Below are positions 26,095-37,195 of a stretch of 64,000 bases of DNA, one piece after another. Origin of the DNA: Rubeoparvulum massiliense. GTDB lineage: Bacteria; Bacillota; Bacilli; Rubeoparvulales; Rubeoparvulaceae. The stretch's first letter is position 1, and every line of letters starts with the position of its first letter. The notes under the pieces are model-generated. The model searched no databases. It was not told the origin of the DNA and was given only the letters and a program-made list of their open reading frames with translations. Position numbers and translations under genes: made by a program. The stretch spans positions 492,161 to 556,160 of the forward strand of contig NZ_CVPE01000005.1 in assembly GCF_001049895.1 (NCBI RefSeq). Direction: 5' to 3'.

Positions 26095-27381
26095 CTATTC
26101 AAAAATAGGGCGTAATAGATTCGTTTGTTCGCGATTCGGGCCAACTGAAAATGTTGTTAATGGAATACCGGTCACTTGTGAGATACGCTCTACATAATGA
26201 CGTGCTGCCTCAGGGAGCTCATCTAATGAGTGAACATTGGTAATGTCTTCTTCCCAGCCTGGTAACTCTTCATAGATCGGTTCACATTGTGCGAGAATTT
26301 TTAGACTGGCAGGATATTCGTCGATGACCTTCCCTTGATACCGATAGGCGGTACAGATTTTTACTGTCTTAAGTCCTGTGAGGACATCAATGGAGTTAAG
26401 AGCTAGTCCAGTAAGACCGCTCACACGACGTGCATGGCGTACCGTTACAGCATCAAACCAGCCAATACGACGTGGACGTCCTGTAACAGTCCCATACTCC
26501 TTACCAACCTCACGAATTTGATTCCCAATTTCATCATGTAGTTCCGTTGGGAATGGACCATCACCTACACGGGTGGTATATGCTTTGGCCACACCGATTA
26601 CTTGATGAATCTTCGTAGGTCCAACTCCTGCACCAATACAGACTCCACCTGCAACTGGGTTGGAGGAGGTGACATATGGATAGGTACCTTGGTCGATATC
26701 TAGCATAACCCCCTGGGCACCTTCAAATAGCACACGTTTTCCTTGATCTAGGGCATCATTTAAGACAATGGAAGTATCCATCACATAGTGTGCAATTTTC
26801 TCTGCATATTGAAGGTACTCCGTAACAATCTCTTCTTCATTGAGTGGCTCTAAACCATAGACACTTTGAAGGAGATGATTTTTTTCAATCAAATTACGAT
26901 GAAGTTTTTCACGAAAGACATCTTCCTCAAGCAAGTCTGCAATACGAATGCCAATTCGTGCAGCTTTATCCATATAGGCTGGTCCAATCCCTTTACGGGT
27001 CGTCCCAATTTTTTGACCTCCAACTTTATCCTCTGATGCTCCATCTAGTAATAGATGATAAGGCATGATAACATGAGCACGGTTACTAATACGAAGATTG
27101 GAAGTTTCTACACCATTTTCATGGAGGTATGTTAACTCCTCTAATAATGCTTGGGGATTAATGACCATTCCATTACCCAACACACAAACTTTTCCAGGAT
27201 AGAAGATGCCTGAAGGAATCAATTTGAGTTTGAACTTTTTCCCCCCGAAAACAATGGTATGTCCTGCGTTGTTTCCACCAGAATAACGTGCGACTACCTC
27301 TGCATGCTCTGCGAAAAAGTCTGTAATTTTACCTTTACCCTCATCGCCCCATTGGGCACCTACTACGACAACTGATGACAT
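26095..27381 (-). CDS. purA: Adenylosuccinate synthetase
   Basis: A 428-residue enzyme catalysing GTP-dependent formation of adenylosuccinate from IMP and aspartate, the first step from IMP to AMP. Signatures are [11 protein letters not shown] at the N-terminus, the nucleotide-binding GGNNAGHT, and [14 protein letters not shown] toward the C-terminus. Length is normal. It is a single gene with its own promoter and two PurR boxes upstream. Confidence 0.98.
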   Translation of the reverse strand: MSSVVVVGAQWGDEGKGKITDFFAEHAEVVARYSGGNNAGHTIVFGGKKFKLKLIPSGIFYPGKVCVLGNGMVINPQALLEELTYLHENGVETSNLRISNRAHVIMPYHLLLDGASEDKVGGQKIGTTRKGIGPAYMDKAARIGIRIADLLEEDVFREKLHRNLIEKNHLLQSVYGLEPLNEEEIVTEYLQYAEKIAHYVMDTSIVLNDALDQGKRVLFEGAQGVMLDIDQGTYPYVTSSNPVAGGVCIGAGVGPTKIHQVIGVAKAYTTRVGDGPFPTELHDEIGNQIREVGKEYGTVTGRPRRIGWFDAVTVRHARRVSGLTGLALNSIDVLTGLKTVKICTAYRYQGKVIDEYPASLKILAQCEPIYEELPGWEEDITNVHSLDELPEAARHYVERISQVTGIPLTTFSVGPNREQTNLLRPIFE

Positions 27382-27445
27382 GAATCCGCACCTCCATCAC
27401 TTCAGCATCTCTGCTGTTACGTGCAATTTATTCATATGCACTTTC

Positions 27446-27520
27446 AGTTTAGCAACCATCATCTGTTTAGTCAATAAAAACCGAACGATTATTAGTAAAA
27501 ACCTATTAATTGTTCGTAAT
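27446..27520 (-). promoter_or_regulatory. purA promoter with paired PurR boxes
   Basis: On the minus strand, -35 TTGACT (27469-27474) and -10 TAAACT (27446-27451) are 17 bases apart. Just upstream, CCGAACGATT (27481-27490) and ATTGTTCGTAAT (27509-27520) form the inverted PurBox pair with the spacing known for Bacillus PurR targets. Confidence 0.8.
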
Positions 27521-27574
27521 ATTTTTAGAAAATCAATAAACATGATTGAGATGAGTTAGGAAAACATCTCAGAA

Positions 27575-27613
27575 ATAAAAAGGCGCTCTAACGTAGTATA
27601 CGCTAGACGCCAA
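27575..27613 (-). terminator. Terminator after dnaC
   Basis: A 13-base stem with few mismatches starting GGCGTCTAGCG is followed by TTTTTA on the minus strand. Confidence 0.75.
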
Positions 27614-27633
27614 TGATTTAATCTTACCTGTTG

Positions 27634-28989
27634 CTAAGAGACATTCCCCATGTCCCGACGTTCTTTCTCCATGTTTACAAACTTGTTATACTCCTTCAAA
27701 AAAACCAACTCTACTTTACCGGTAGGGCCATTCCGTTGTTTCGCAATGATGATTTCAATAATATTGGGATTCTCCGTGTCTGGATTATAATAATCATCCC
27801 GATAAAGGAAGCCTACAATGTCCGCATCTTGCTCAATACTACCACTCTCACGAATATCAGATAGCATTGGGCGCTTATCCTGACGTGATTCAACAGCACG
27901 GCTTAGCTGTGAAAGAGCGATGACAGGACAATTCAACTCCCGTGCGATCCCTTTTAGTGTCCGAGAGATTTCACTAATCTCTTGCTGACGATTATCTGTA
28001 CGACCTGTACCAGAAATTAATTGGAGATAGTCGATTAATATGAGTCCAAGACCCTTCTCTTGTTTGAGTCGACGACATTTTGAGCGAATTTCATTCACAG
28101 TAATATTAGGCGAATCATCAATGTAAATGGGAGACTCACTTAAGATGGAGACAGCCATATTCAACTTCCGCCAATCTTCATCCTCAAACTGACCTGTTCG
28201 CATCCGTTGGGCATTGATATTGCCTTCAGCGCATAACATCCGTTGAACCAATTGAGATGCTGCCATCTCTAAGCTAAAGATGGCTACTGTTTCATTGGCC
28301 CGAGCAGCTACGTTCTGTGCAATATTTAGGGCAAAGGCAGTCTTTCCCACGGAAGGACGAGCTGCGATAATAATAAGATCTGACTTTTGAAATCCAGCAG
28401 TCATTCGATCTAAGTCAGTATACCCTGTAGGTATGCCTGTAAGCTCTCCTTGATTGGAATTGAGCGTTTCAATACGATCGATGGTTTCTAATAGAGCATC
28501 TTTAATGGAGATAAAGCCATTTCTCGTCCCTAGATCGCTCAACTCGAGAATACTACGTTCAGCATGATCAATAATATCGTCCACTTCACGCTGTTGAGCA
28601 TAGCCTTCGCTGGCAATCTTTGTAGCTGTACGAATCAGGTTCCGAAGAAGCGCTTTCTCCTCCACAATTCGTGCATAGTATTCTACATTAGCTGCAGTGG
28701 GGACCGCATTGGCTAACTCCGCTAGATAGGTGACGCCACCTACCTCATCGAGCCAATTTCGCTGTTTCAATTCAGCAGTTAATGTTACAACATCCACTGG
28801 TTCATCTTTTTCATAAAGAGAGAGCATGCCTTCATAAATGCGTTGATGAGCAGTACGATAAAAACGATCGGGTGCTAGGATTTCCATTGCTTGAATCAAT
28901 GCTTCCTTTTCTATCAAAACGGAACCCAATACGGCCTGCTCTGCCTCAATGCTATGTGGCGGTGTTCGATCCAAAAAGAGTTCGCTCAT
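27634..28989 (-). CDS. dnaC: Replicative DNA helicase (DnaB family, DnaC in Bacillus)
   Basis: A 451-residue hexameric helicase that unwinds DNA at the fork. The N-terminal domain begins PPHSIEAEQAVLGSVLIEKEA. The RecA-like core has Walker A ARPSVGKTAFAL, Walker B LILIDYLQL and an arginine-rich EISRTLKGIAREL segment. No intein or insertion is seen. AAAGGGGAGG precedes the ATG. It follows rplI at about 50 bases, in the conserved rpsF-to-dnaC gene order. Confidence 0.98.
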   Translation of the reverse strand: MSELFLDRTPPHSIEAEQAVLGSVLIEKEALIQAMEILAPDRFYRTAHQRIYEGMLSLYEKDEPVDVVTLTAELKQRNWLDEVGGVTYLAELANAVPTAANVEYYARIVEEKALLRNLIRTATKIASEGYAQQREVDDIIDHAERSILELSDLGTRNGFISIKDALLETIDRIETLNSNQGELTGIPTGYTDLDRMTAGFQKSDLIIIAARPSVGKTAFALNIAQNVAARANETVAIFSLEMAASQLVQRMLCAEGNINAQRMRTGQFEDEDWRKLNMAVSILSESPIYIDDSPNITVNEIRSKCRRLKQEKGLGLILIDYLQLISGTGRTDNRQQEISEISRTLKGIARELNCPVIALSQLSRAVESRQDKRPMLSDIRESGSIEQDADIVGFLYRDDYYNPDTENPNIIEIIIAKQRNGPTGKVELVFLKEYNKFVNMEKERRDMGNVS

Positions 28990-29036
28990 CGGTTTCCTCC
29001 CCTTTATTCCTTCTGATCGTCATTCATACCCGATGA

Positions 29037-29480
29037 TTACTCTTCTACGACGTGCACAGAAAGCGTAGCAGATATTTCTGGATGTAATTTTACTACGACC
29101 TTGGTAACTCCCAATGCTCGAATCGGTTCAGCAAGATCAATCTTGCGTTTATCAATGATAATTCCTTCTTTTTTTAGCAGGTCTGCAATTTGTTTGCTTG
29201 TGATTGAGCCAAATAATCTTCCACCTTCGCCAGACTTCGCCTTGATGGTGACTTCTTTAGCCTCCAACTTCTTTTGGAGTAGCTGGGCTTCATGCTTCTC
29301 TTCTTCTTTTCGCTTCTCTTCACTCTTTTGTTGTTGTTTTAATACGTTCATATTCGCAGCATTAGCTTCAACTGCTAGATTCCTTGGAAAGAGAAAGTTA
29401 TGAGCATAACCCTCTGCTACATTTTTGACTTCTCCTTTTTTCCCTTTTCCCTTTACATCCTGCATGAAGATCACTTTCAT
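29037..29480 (-). CDS. rplI: 50S ribosomal protein L9
   Basis: A 147-residue L9. The N-terminal RNA-binding domain is typical ([20 protein letters not shown] and [12 protein letters not shown]). A long connecting helix ([21 protein letters not shown]) and the C-terminal domain ([16 protein letters not shown]) follow. Its ATG overlaps the gdpP stop (ATGA), showing coupling. Confidence 0.97.
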   Translation of the reverse strand: MKVIFMQDVKGKGKKGEVKNVAEGYAHNFLFPRNLAVEANAANMNVLKQQQKSEEKRKEEEKHEAQLLQKKLEAKEVTIKAKSGEGGRLFGSITSKQIADLLKKEGIIIDKRKIDLAEPIRALGVTKVVVKLHPEISATLSVHVVEE

Positions 29481-31453
29481 TTTATATTACTCCCTTCATC
29501 TAGGTATCGTTGGATCTCTTCAATTAATCGTTTCTCTGTCTCTTCCATTGATGTATCACTTAATTGAACGGCTGCACTGCTGAGATGACCGCCGCCTCCC
29601 ATTCGTTCCATGATCACCTGTACATTGAGATCGCCGAGGGAGCGTGCGCTGATTGCAATCACCCCATCATCTCTCTCCGCCATGACAAAGGAGGCTTCAA
29701 TGCCTGAGACGCCCAATAAGGTATCGGCTACCTGAGAGATTAAAACATGTCCGGCTTCGTTAGCAATATGCCCAGTAGAGAGGGCAATTTTCGGAAAGAT
29801 TAAGCGTGTCTTGTCAATAAATCGATTGCGTTCGATATAGGTAGTCAGATCTTCCTTTAAAAACTTCTGAACTAGACTGGGATCTGCACCATGTGTCTTT
29901 AAATACGAAGCGGCATCAAATGTGCGATAGCCTGTACGAATCATAAAGTTTCGCGTGTCCACAACGATTCCTGCTAATAGCGATGTTGATTCCAAGCGAT
30001 TCATCGTAATGGGTTGCTGATGATATTGCAGTAGCTCGGTCACTAATTCACATGTGGATGAGGCATAGGGTTCCATATAAACAAGCACAGGATCCTCCAT
30101 AAACTCTTCGGAACGACGATGATGGTCGATGACAAAAATCCGACGATTGCCACTAACTAGCTTCGGTTCCACCACCATGGATGGTCGATGTGTATCTACA
30201 ACCACCACTAAGGTTCGATTGGTCGATTTTTGTAATGCTTGTTCTTTCGAAATGAAATGTGATTTAAGCTCTTCATCCCGTTCAATCTCATCCATGAGAT
30301 GACGTATGGAGAAGATGTGATCGTCTAAGACAATAAAGCCTTTCTGTCCATTGGCTTGAACCGCTTTTAGTACCCCGATGGCTGCTCCCATGGCATCCAA
30401 ATCGGGATTCACATGGGTCATAATTAATACAAGGTCACTCTCACGGATTAGGTCACGCATGGCATGAGAGATGACACGGGCACGAACACGGGTACGTTTT
30501 TCAATGGCATTGGACTTCCCACCATAGAAGGAGAGACTGGGCCCATCCTTGACTGCAGCTTGATCCCCGCCACGACCTAACGCAATATCTAGACTGGACT
30601 TCGCCAGGTCTGCTTTGTCATTCATGGATTCAATGCCTGCACCAATTCCAATACTTAATGTTAGCGGTATTTTTTGATGCTTGGTCATCCCACGAACCAT
30701 GTCTAATAGATCAAAGCGATTCTGCTCTAACTGCTGAAGCGTCTTACGATTTAAAATGCAGAAGAATTTATCATTGGTATATCGACGTAAAACCATGTCA
30801 TATTGTTGTGTCCATTCAGTGATGGCGCGAATTACCTTGCTGACAATCATGGTATGAGTTTGCTCATCGACGGCTTGCGCCAACTCATCCACATTATCCA
30901 TCTGGATGATCCCAAAGACCAGTTCTTCTTCCCGATGTTCCTTCTCTAGCTTCTTCCACTCGGTAATATCACGAAGGTAGATCAGTCGTTCTTCTGCACG
31001 CAACACCAGCTTATAGATACGGCCGTTGATACTGGTATCTACCGTTTTGTTTACTCCGCCGAGGAATGGAACTAGCTCTGGTAAAATGTCCTGGATGGAT
31101 AGACCAACTAATGAATCATTGGAGCCTACCAGCTGTGCAATAAAGGGATTATACCATTCAATTAAATTCTCTTCATTATAAAGAATAATACCAAGGGGAA
31201 GCTGTTCAAAAACTTCTTCACCAGCCTTTTTCACTCGGTATGTAATAGTAGTTAGGTATTGCTCTAACTCTGTTTCCAATTGTTTGCCAATACGGTTCTG
31301 TAGGAAAACATATGTGACAATCGCGAATAACCCCAACATGCCTAGAAGCCACTGGTAATAGAAAAGAATCCCCGTCAAAAGGGCAAGTGCAACTAAGACA
31401 AACCACATATGAATTCCATGCCAGCGTTGCATGATAAACTTCGGCATATCCAA
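29477..31453 (-). CDS. gdpP: Cyclic-di-AMP phosphodiesterase GdpP
   Basis: A 658-residue membrane phosphodiesterase that hydrolyses c-di-AMP and so tunes potassium and osmolyte uptake and wall homeostasis. Two TM helices lie within residues 12-50, followed by a PAS domain and a degenerate GGDEF domain. The DHH domain has [22 protein letters not shown] and VIDHHRRSE, and the DHHA1 domain ends with [15 protein letters not shown] 31453 and ATG 31447 are both possible starts. The gene lies between yybS and rplI, as in Bacillus. Confidence 0.96.
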   Translation of the reverse strand: MDMPKFIMQRWHGIHMWFVLVALALLTGILFYYQWLLGMLGLFAIVTYVFLQNRIGKQLETELEQYLTTITYRVKKAGEEVFEQLPLGIILYNEENLIEWYNPFIAQLVGSNDSLVGLSIQDILPELVPFLGGVNKTVDTSINGRIYKLVLRAEERLIYLRDITEWKKLEKEHREEELVFGIIQMDNVDELAQAVDEQTHTMIVSKVIRAITEWTQQYDMVLRRYTNDKFFCILNRKTLQQLEQNRFDLLDMVRGMTKHQKIPLTLSIGIGAGIESMNDKADLAKSSLDIALGRGGDQAAVKDGPSLSFYGGKSNAIEKRTRVRARVISHAMRDLIRESDLVLIMTHVNPDLDAMGAAIGVLKAVQANGQKGFIVLDDHIFSIRHLMDEIERDEELKSHFISKEQALQKSTNRTLVVVVDTHRPSMVVEPKLVSGNRRIFVIDHHRRSEEFMEDPVLVYMEPYASSTCELVTELLQYHQQPITMNRLESTSLLAGIVVDTRNFMIRTGYRTFDAASYLKTHGADPSLVQKFLKEDLTTYIERNRFIDKTRLIFPKIALSTGHIANEAGHVLISQVADTLLGVSGIEASFVMAERDDGVIAISARSLGDLNVQVIMERMGGGGHLSSAAVQLSDTSMEETEKRLIEEIQRYLDEGSNIK

Positions 31454-31454
31454 C

Positions 31455-32378
31455 TCATCCCCTATTTGTAAAGTAGGATCGTATTGGGAAACCTAAGTCC
31501 ATGATCCCGATGAGAACCACAAGTTCAAACAAGATAGGAAAGAGAAACATCATAATGATAAATAGAACCAGCCATTTCTTTGGCCATTTTTTCAGCTTAC
31601 CCAGGAAGGCTAGAAAAGATAATCCTTGGAGCATTATGGCCAACTGTAAAATTGGCATGGCATTAATCAAAATAAGATGCAAACCACTTCCTTGTTGCAC
31701 TGGTATGAGTAAGGATGTTAATAACAGAATTAAGTAATACCAGATCAAAGAAGTAGGTAATCGCCATGTATCGATGGGCGGAAATCCCACAATTTCCATG
31801 CCTAAACGGCCTGCAATCTTGCGAGTTAACCAATGATTCACCAGTGCTACTTGTGCTGATGAAATAAGAAGCATAAATGGTACCATCAGCGTCATCATAG
31901 AGGTGAACTGCTGGATGGTATCCACATTTCCTGCTAGTCCTGCTTGTCCTAAGAGTGCCTTGCTTGTCTGCACGCTTTCATTGATCAAATGTTGGATCTC
32001 TTCAATAATATTAATATCAAAGAGGAGGGCTGTTAAGAAGATGGTTAGAATTTGGCCTCCTAGAGAGGCTAGTAAGCCCCAGATAAATGCAGTATACGCA
32101 CTCCGTCCTCGACGATAGCATTCCCCCATCGTGACCCCAACCAATGCCATCATCACGGTGAGGAGGATGGAAGGCAAACTAACAATCAAGGTAATAAATA
32201 CAGCTACCATCGCTATAAAAATTCCTTGCTTCCAACCATGACGAACCGTGGATATCGTAAAAGGTAACGGTAGAAAAATAAATGCAATGAGAAATAGAGG
32301 TGTATAGATGCTTAGTAATAATAGAACAGTATATACACTGACCATTAAGGCCCCTTCAGTTAGTCCCTTGATTCTCAA
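31455..32378 (-). CDS. yybS: YybS-type DUF2232 membrane protein
   Basis: A 307-residue protein with about eight TM segments, of the DUF2232 family, always found beside gdpP in Bacilli. The function is unknown. TTG 32378 is eight bases after GGGGG and is preferred over GTG 32393, which overlaps the ribosome site. It ends one base before the upstream limit of gdpP, so the two are co-transcribed. Confidence 0.85.
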   Translation of the reverse strand: MRIKGLTEGALMVSVYTVLLLLSIYTPLFLIAFIFLPLPFTISTVRHGWKQGIFIAMVAVFITLIVSLPSILLTVMMALVGVTMGECYRRGRSAYTAFIWGLLASLGGQILTIFLTALLFDINIIEEIQHLINESVQTSKALLGQAGLAGNVDTIQQFTSMMTLMVPFMLLISSAQVALVNHWLTRKIAGRLGMEIVGFPPIDTWRLPTSLIWYYLILLLTSLLIPVQQGSGLHLILINAMPILQLAIMLQGLSFLAFLGKLKKWPKKWLVLFIIMMFLFPILFELVVLIGIMDLGFPIRSYFTNRG

Positions 32379-32454
32379 ACATTGTTCCCCCACTTTTCTT
32401 TCAATTACTATTTAGTTTAACAGATCCAATGATGGTTTGCACATCTACGTCAAA

Positions 32455-32492
32455 TAAAAAAGCACAATAAGAGTTCCCTCATTGTGCTTTTA
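32455..32492 (-). terminator. Terminator after rpsR
   Basis: AAGCACAATGAG pairs with TTATTGTGCTT on the minus strand, followed by TTTTTTATT. It separates rpsF-ssb-rpsR from yybS. Confidence 0.8.
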
Positions 32493-32515
32493 AAATCACT
32501 CAATTATATTGTCCA

Positions 32516-32746
32516 TTACTCGTTAGAGTATGGTAGTAATGCCATTTGACGAGCGCGTTTGATAGCTACTGTCAATTGACGTTGGTACTTGGATGAAGTA
32601 CCAGTTACGCGACGAGGAAGAATCTTCCCACGTTCACTAATGAATTTCTTTAATAGATCAATATCTTTATAGTCGATTTTTGTGATCTTATTTGCTGTAA
32701 AGTAACACACCTTACGGCGACGACCTTTGCGACCTCCACGTGCCAT
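32516..32746 (-). CDS. rpsR: 30S ribosomal protein S18
   Basis: A 76-residue S18 with the conserved [17 protein letters not shown] and [16 protein letters not shown] segments and a basic N-terminus (RKGRRRK). It partners with S6. Last gene of the rpsF-ssb-rpsR operon. Confidence 0.98.
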   Translation of the reverse strand: MARGGRKGRRRKVCYFTANKITKIDYKDIDLLKKFISERGKILPRRVTGTSSKYQRQLTVAIKRARQMALLPYSNE

Positions 32747-32791
32747 GTTAAATCCTCCTTTCAGTTATTACTTCCGCTAATCTTACGGTGA

Positions 32792-33259
32792 TTAGAACGG
32801 TAAATCATCATCTGAAATATCGATTGGTTGGCTCTCATCAGCGAATGGGTCTTGATAGGAATGGCTTCCTTGATTAGTTCTTGGATTCATAGGATCCATA
32901 CCCTGACCAGCGCTAGTTGGACCAGAATAGGAACCACTTTGTGCAGAATCAAGAAATTGTACATTTTCAGCAACAACCTCTGTAACATACACCTTTCTGC
33001 CCTCATTGTTCTCATAGGAACGAGTCTGTAAGCGACCATCGACAGCAGCTTGTCTACCTTTTTTCAGGTAATTGGCACATAGTTCAGCGAGCTGACGCCA
33101 TACAACAATATTAATGAAGTCAGCTTCACGTTCACCCTGTGCATTTTTGTATGTCCGATTCACAGCAAGTGTAAACGTGGCTACGGCTACACCACTTGGT
33201 GTATAACGCAGTTCTGGATCCCTTGTTAATCGTCCAACTAATACAACGCGGTTAATCAA
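32792..33259 (-). CDS. ssb: Single-stranded DNA-binding protein
   Basis: A 155-residue SSB. The OB-fold begins [20 protein letters not shown] and ends at about residue 105. A Gly/Ser/Gln-rich linker leads to the acidic tip DDDLPF, which recruits partner proteins. TTG 33259 follows GGGAGGGG at a good distance and gives the standard family N-terminus; a longer reading to 33298 adds 13 unusual residues and is rejected. Confidence 0.97.
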   Translation of the reverse strand: MINRVVLVGRLTRDPELRYTPSGVAVATFTLAVNRTYKNAQGEREADFINIVVWRQLAELCANYLKKGRQAAVDGRLQTRSYENNEGRKVYVTEVVAENVQFLDSAQSGSYSGPTSAGQGMDPMNPRTNQGSHSYQDPFADESQPIDISDDDLPF

Positions 33260-33300
33260 TTTGACCCCTCCCGCTCGATTATCCAACCGTTTATTCAATA

Positions 33301-33588
33301 TTAGTCGTCTTCACGAACGATCATGTGACGAATCAGTTGGTCATCAATCTTCATAATCCGATCCAATTCAGCAACGGTAGCACCAGTACCATTGAAGTAG
33401 ATCAAACCATAGATCCCTTCACGGATTTTATCAATCTCGTAGGCAAGGCGACGTTTTCCGATGTTCTCGAATTTCTCCACTTCACCTTGGTTAGATGCGA
33501 TTACATTGCTTAACTTTTCAGACATTGCTTTTACAGCTTCTTCATCTGCTTCTGGACGGATGATATACATCACTTCGTACTTATTCAT
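33301..33588 (-). CDS. rpsF: 30S ribosomal protein S6
   Basis: A 95-residue S6 ([39 protein letters not shown]). First gene of the operon with ssb and rpsR. An AAGGAGGTG site lies nine bases upstream and is paired inside the leader hairpin, so the operon may be feedback-controlled by S6:S18. Confidence 0.98.
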   Translation of the reverse strand: MNKYEVMYIIRPEADEEAVKAMSEKLSNVIASNQGEVEKFENIGKRRLAYEIDKIREGIYGLIYFNGTGATVAELDRIMKIDDQLIRHMIVREDD

Positions 33589-33597
33589 CTTTCTTTC

Positions 33598-33648
33598 ACC
33601 TCCTTATGGACTAAGCGGCCCTCATCTAAAAATAAGGGCAAGGAGAGC
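33598..33648 (-). promoter_or_regulatory. S6:S18 autoregulatory leader
   Basis: Minus-strand CTCCTT (33640-33645) pairs with AAGGAG (33600-33605), which is the rpsF ribosome site. An inner stem GCCCT/AGGGC borders the CCGC bulge of the known S6:S18 leader motif. Binding of S6:S18 would hide the ribosome site. Confidence 0.65.
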
Positions 33649-33718
33649 ACTCACGAATGATTTGCTCACGTTGAATTATTATATCAATTTACATTGATAA
33701 TAGCAAGTTGAAGTTGTT

Positions 33719-34816
33719 TCATACATTAAAGCGGAAGTAGATGACATCGCCATCTTGAACTATATAATCCTTGCCTTCTAATCGTAGAAGACCCTGCTCT
33801 CGAGCTTGCGCCATGGAACCTGAATTGATCAAATCATCAAAGCCTACAACCTCAGCTCGGATAAAACCACGTTCAAAATCAGTATGGATTACACCTGCAG
33901 CTTGTGGCGCTTTCGTACCCTGTCTGATCGTCCATGCGCGTACTTCTTGCTCCCCTGCAGTAAAATACGTAACCAGCCCTAGCAAATGATAGGCTGCACG
34001 AATGAGCCGATCAAGACCAGACTCCTTGAGGCCCAACTCTTCCAAGAAGAGTATCCGTTCATCCCCTTCTAGTTCTGCAATTTCAGACTCTACCTTCGCA
34101 CTAATCGAGAGTACTTCAGAGCCTTCCTTCGCTGCAAATTCTCGGACAGCTTGGACATAACGATTCTCTGCTTGGCCAATCTCATCTTCACTAACATTGG
34201 CAATATAGATGACTGGCTTCCTTGTTAAGAGATTAAGATGCTTAATCATTTTCTCTTCATCTTCATCAAGTTCAAGACTACGAGCAGGCTTCTCTTCTTC
34301 AAAGCATTCCTTAACACGAAGTAAAACTTCATATTCCTTTTTGGACTCTTTCTCACCAGCACGAGCGATCTTATAGACGCGTTCAATCCGGCGCTCCACT
34401 TGTTCTAAGTCAGCAAGAATAAGTTCAAGATTAATAATCTCGATATCACGTAATGGATCTACCGACCCTGATACATGGGTAATATTTTCATCTTCAAAAC
34501 AGCGAACCACATGGCATATGGCATCCACTTCACGAATATGTGATAAAAAGCGATTGCCTAGACCTTCTCCCTTACTTGCCCCTTCTACAATCCCAGCAAT
34601 ATCAACAAACTCTACCGTAGTAGGAGTTGTTTTTCTTGGGTTAAACATGGTTGTTAGTTGTTGGAGACGTATATCGGGTACTTCTACAACACCCACATTC
34701 GGATCAATTGTACAAAAGGGATAATTGGCAGCCTCTGCACCCGCCTGGGTAATTGCATTAAACAGTGTTGATTTTCCAACATTAGGTAATCCTACGATTC
34801 CAGTTGTTAGACCCAT
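33719..34816 (-). CDS. ychF: Obg-family ATPase YchF
   Basis: A 365-residue YchF/OLA1 protein. The G domain has [13 protein letters not shown] (P-loop) and [17 protein letters not shown]. The N-E-x-D specificity motif is altered, which in this family gives ATP rather than GTP preference. Coiled-coil and C-terminal TGS domains follow (TFFTAG...FRFNV). It binds ribosomes and affects stress responses. GAGGTGAG precedes the ATG. Confidence 0.97.
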   Translation of the reverse strand: MGLTTGIVGLPNVGKSTLFNAITQAGAEAANYPFCTIDPNVGVVEVPDIRLQQLTTMFNPRKTTPTTVEFVDIAGIVEGASKGEGLGNRFLSHIREVDAICHVVRCFEDENITHVSGSVDPLRDIEIINLELILADLEQVERRIERVYKIARAGEKESKKEYEVLLRVKECFEEEKPARSLELDEDEEKMIKHLNLLTRKPVIYIANVSEDEIGQAENRYVQAVREFAAKEGSEVLSISAKVESEIAELEGDERILFLEELGLKESGLDRLIRAAYHLLGLVTYFTAGEQEVRAWTIRQGTKAPQAAGVIHTDFERGFIRAEVVGFDDLINSGSMAQAREQGLLRLEGKDYIVQDGDVIYFRFNV

Positions 34817-34936
34817 CTATTCTCACCTCATCATCGATTTGTCTCAGCGGTGGTACGTTAATCCTCCCGTGAACTTCATGAACTCTTACAGATCATAATA
34901 TACTTTCAGATGAGAAACAACACTCCATTCTAAGTA

Positions 34937-34969
34937 AAGAAACACAGACCACCTGATGGTAGTCTGTGC
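34937..34969 (-). terminator. Terminator after fdhA
   Basis: CACAGACTACC pairs with GGTGGTCTGTG on the minus strand, followed by TTTCTTT. Confidence 0.75.
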
Positions 34970-35006
34970 AGATTGTACTCTCCCTGATGATGAAATAAAA
35001 AATCGT

Positions 35007-37088
35007 TTACTCTACCTCTACCGTAGAACGTAGAGGTTCAATCTTTACAGCACATGCTTTATACTCTGCGGTGCCTGCAATAGGATCAAATACGTCTAAG
35101 GTAAGCCGATTTGTTGGCACTTCACGGAAGTGAAAGCTCATAAAAATCAATCCTGGTTGTACCTGCTTAGTCACCTTCGCTTTAACTGATACCTTGCCAC
35201 GTCGTGAGCTTACCTGTACCCAATCGCCCTCAGCTATACCTAGCTTCTCCGCATCATCAGGATGCATGTCACAGGTCTCTTCCAGCTGACGTCGTTTTAG
35301 GTTGGGTGGGTAGTAGGCAGTCTGTGTATTCGTGTTGTAGAGCTCATAGCGTCTGCCTGTCGTCAGCATGAAAGGATACTCTTCATCAGGCAGTTCCGCT
35401 GGAGGCGTAAACTCTACAGGGACAAAGCGTGCTTTTTGTTGAGCCTCTTCTTGTTGAAGATACTCATTGATAAAGACGGTACCAGGATGATCCAATGTAG
35501 GACAGGGATACTGTAATCCACCTTCACGGTCTAGACGTTCATAACTCATCCCACCATAAAGATGAGTAGCCAACATCCGTACTTCCTCCCAGATCTCCTC
35601 ACTATTTTGATACTCCATTGAATAGCCAAGTCGTTGCGCTAATTCACAGAGAATTTGCCAATCGTCCTTGGTCCCGGGAAGCGGATCAATTAGTGGTCGA
35701 ACTCGTTGTACCCTCCGTTCGGTATTGGTGTAGGTTCCCTCTACCTCTCCCCATGAACGAGCTGGCAGAACCACATCTGCCATTGCAGCTGTTTCGGTCA
35801 AAAAGAGATCCTGTACCACAATAAAATCTAGTTTTTCTAATGTTTTTTCGGTATGGTGCATATGCACATCTGCCATTAGTGGGTTTTCACCAATGATATA
35901 AAGGAAATGAATCTCACCAGATTCAATGCGCTCCAACATTTGTGTCTGTGTTCTGCCGTTCTCCGGCGGGATGGGACGACCCCAATGCTCTTCGAAGCGA
36001 AGACGCGCTTCAATATTACCAAGTGGGATGGCCCCTGGCAATTGATTAGGAAGGCATCCCATATCTCCTGCACCTTGTACATTATTCTGACCACGCAACG
36101 GGATGATCCCGTTACCTTCCTTACCCATATGTCCTGTTAAGAGGGCGATATCTCCGATGGCGAACACATTGTTTACACCGCAATGATGTTCCGTTATCCC
36201 TAAGGTATATGCAATCATGGCATCTTTTGCCTGAGCATAGAGACGTGTAGCTTCAGCAATCTGCTCTTCCTGTAGTCCAGTAATGGCTGCAGCATGTGCT
36301 AAAGTATAAGGTTCTACCCTTTGACGAAGCCGTTCAAACTCTTCAGTATGCTTGCCTACCCATTGCTTATCGTACCAATCATTTTGAATAATCAGGTTCA
36401 TCATCGCATTGAGTAATGCAATATCTGTTCCCACTTTAAGTGGTAGATGGAGAGAGCTGCTTGTGGCCATCTCAGTTTCACGAGGATCAACCACGATCAT
36501 GGTCATCCCCTTCTTCTTGGCACGTTTCATCCGATTGGCAATAATGGGGTGGGCCTCTGAGGTATTTGACCCCATCAGTAAAAGTACATCTGTTTTTTCA
36601 ATGCAATCTAGTGAATTGGTTGGAAATCCTGAGCCATAAATTGTTGCCAGACCGGCAACACTAGGAGCGTGTCAGGTACGGTTACAGCCATCAATATTGT
36701 TGTTCTCTACAACCGCACGCATAAACTTTTGTGTGACATAATTTGTTTCATTAGTAGCGCGTGCACAGGCAAACATGCCAATGGAGTCAGCACCATACTT
36801 CGCCTTGGTGCTTTGGAGCTTTGAAGCCACTTCTTCCAACGCTTCATCCCAGGAGACAGGAACAAGCTTTCCCATTCTGCGAACCAGCGGTTGAGTGAGG
36901 CGGGTCTCCGCCTGGGTATAGCCATAAGCAAATGCACCTTTAATACAGGTCATGCCGTGATTAACAGGTGCTTCCTTATCCCCACGTATCTTGATAATTT
37001 TGTTATCCTCTACTTCGACTATCAAACCACAGCCTGTCCCACAGTAGCTACATGTGGTACGGACCTCACGTTTGATTGGCTCTCCCAT
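35007..37088 (-). CDS. fdhA: Selenocysteine-containing formate dehydrogenase, alpha subunit
   Basis: A 693-residue molybdopterin/[4Fe-4S] enzyme oxidising formate to CO2. Cys13, Cys16, Cys20 and Cys48 bind the cluster. The reading frame has one internal TGA (36672-36674) exactly where this family has its catalytic residue: GCNRT-TGA-HAPSVAG, so TGA is read as selenocysteine 139. A hairpin with a GGTCT loop follows as the insertion signal. Without this knowledge the gene would be split into two ORFs. No N-terminal 2Fe-2S domain is present, as in E. coli FdhF. The start ATG 37088 is eight bases from AAGGAGG. No partner subunit or sel gene lies in the window. Confidence 0.93.
36642..36674 (-). 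promoter_or_regulatory. Selenocysteine TGA and SECIS hairpin
   Basis: The TGA at 36674-36672 is followed 11 bases later by a seven-base stem TGTTGCC / GGCAACA (36654-36660 and 36642-36648) with loop GGTCT. The loop and its distance from the TGA match those of the E. coli fdhF SECIS element. Confidence 0.85.
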
Positions 37089-37195
37089 TGCCAATGCCTC
37101 CTTGTAATTATTAATCTCTTTTTGCTTGCTATGGCCATATCTTCGACATACTTGTAGCTTATTATATCATGGGTAACCCACTAAATGTGCATTTC

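Noticed and set aside
36575..37094. Formate dehydrogenase as a pseudogene split by a nonsense codon.
   Set aside because: The TGA is at the conserved selenocysteine position and is followed by a typical SECIS hairpin.
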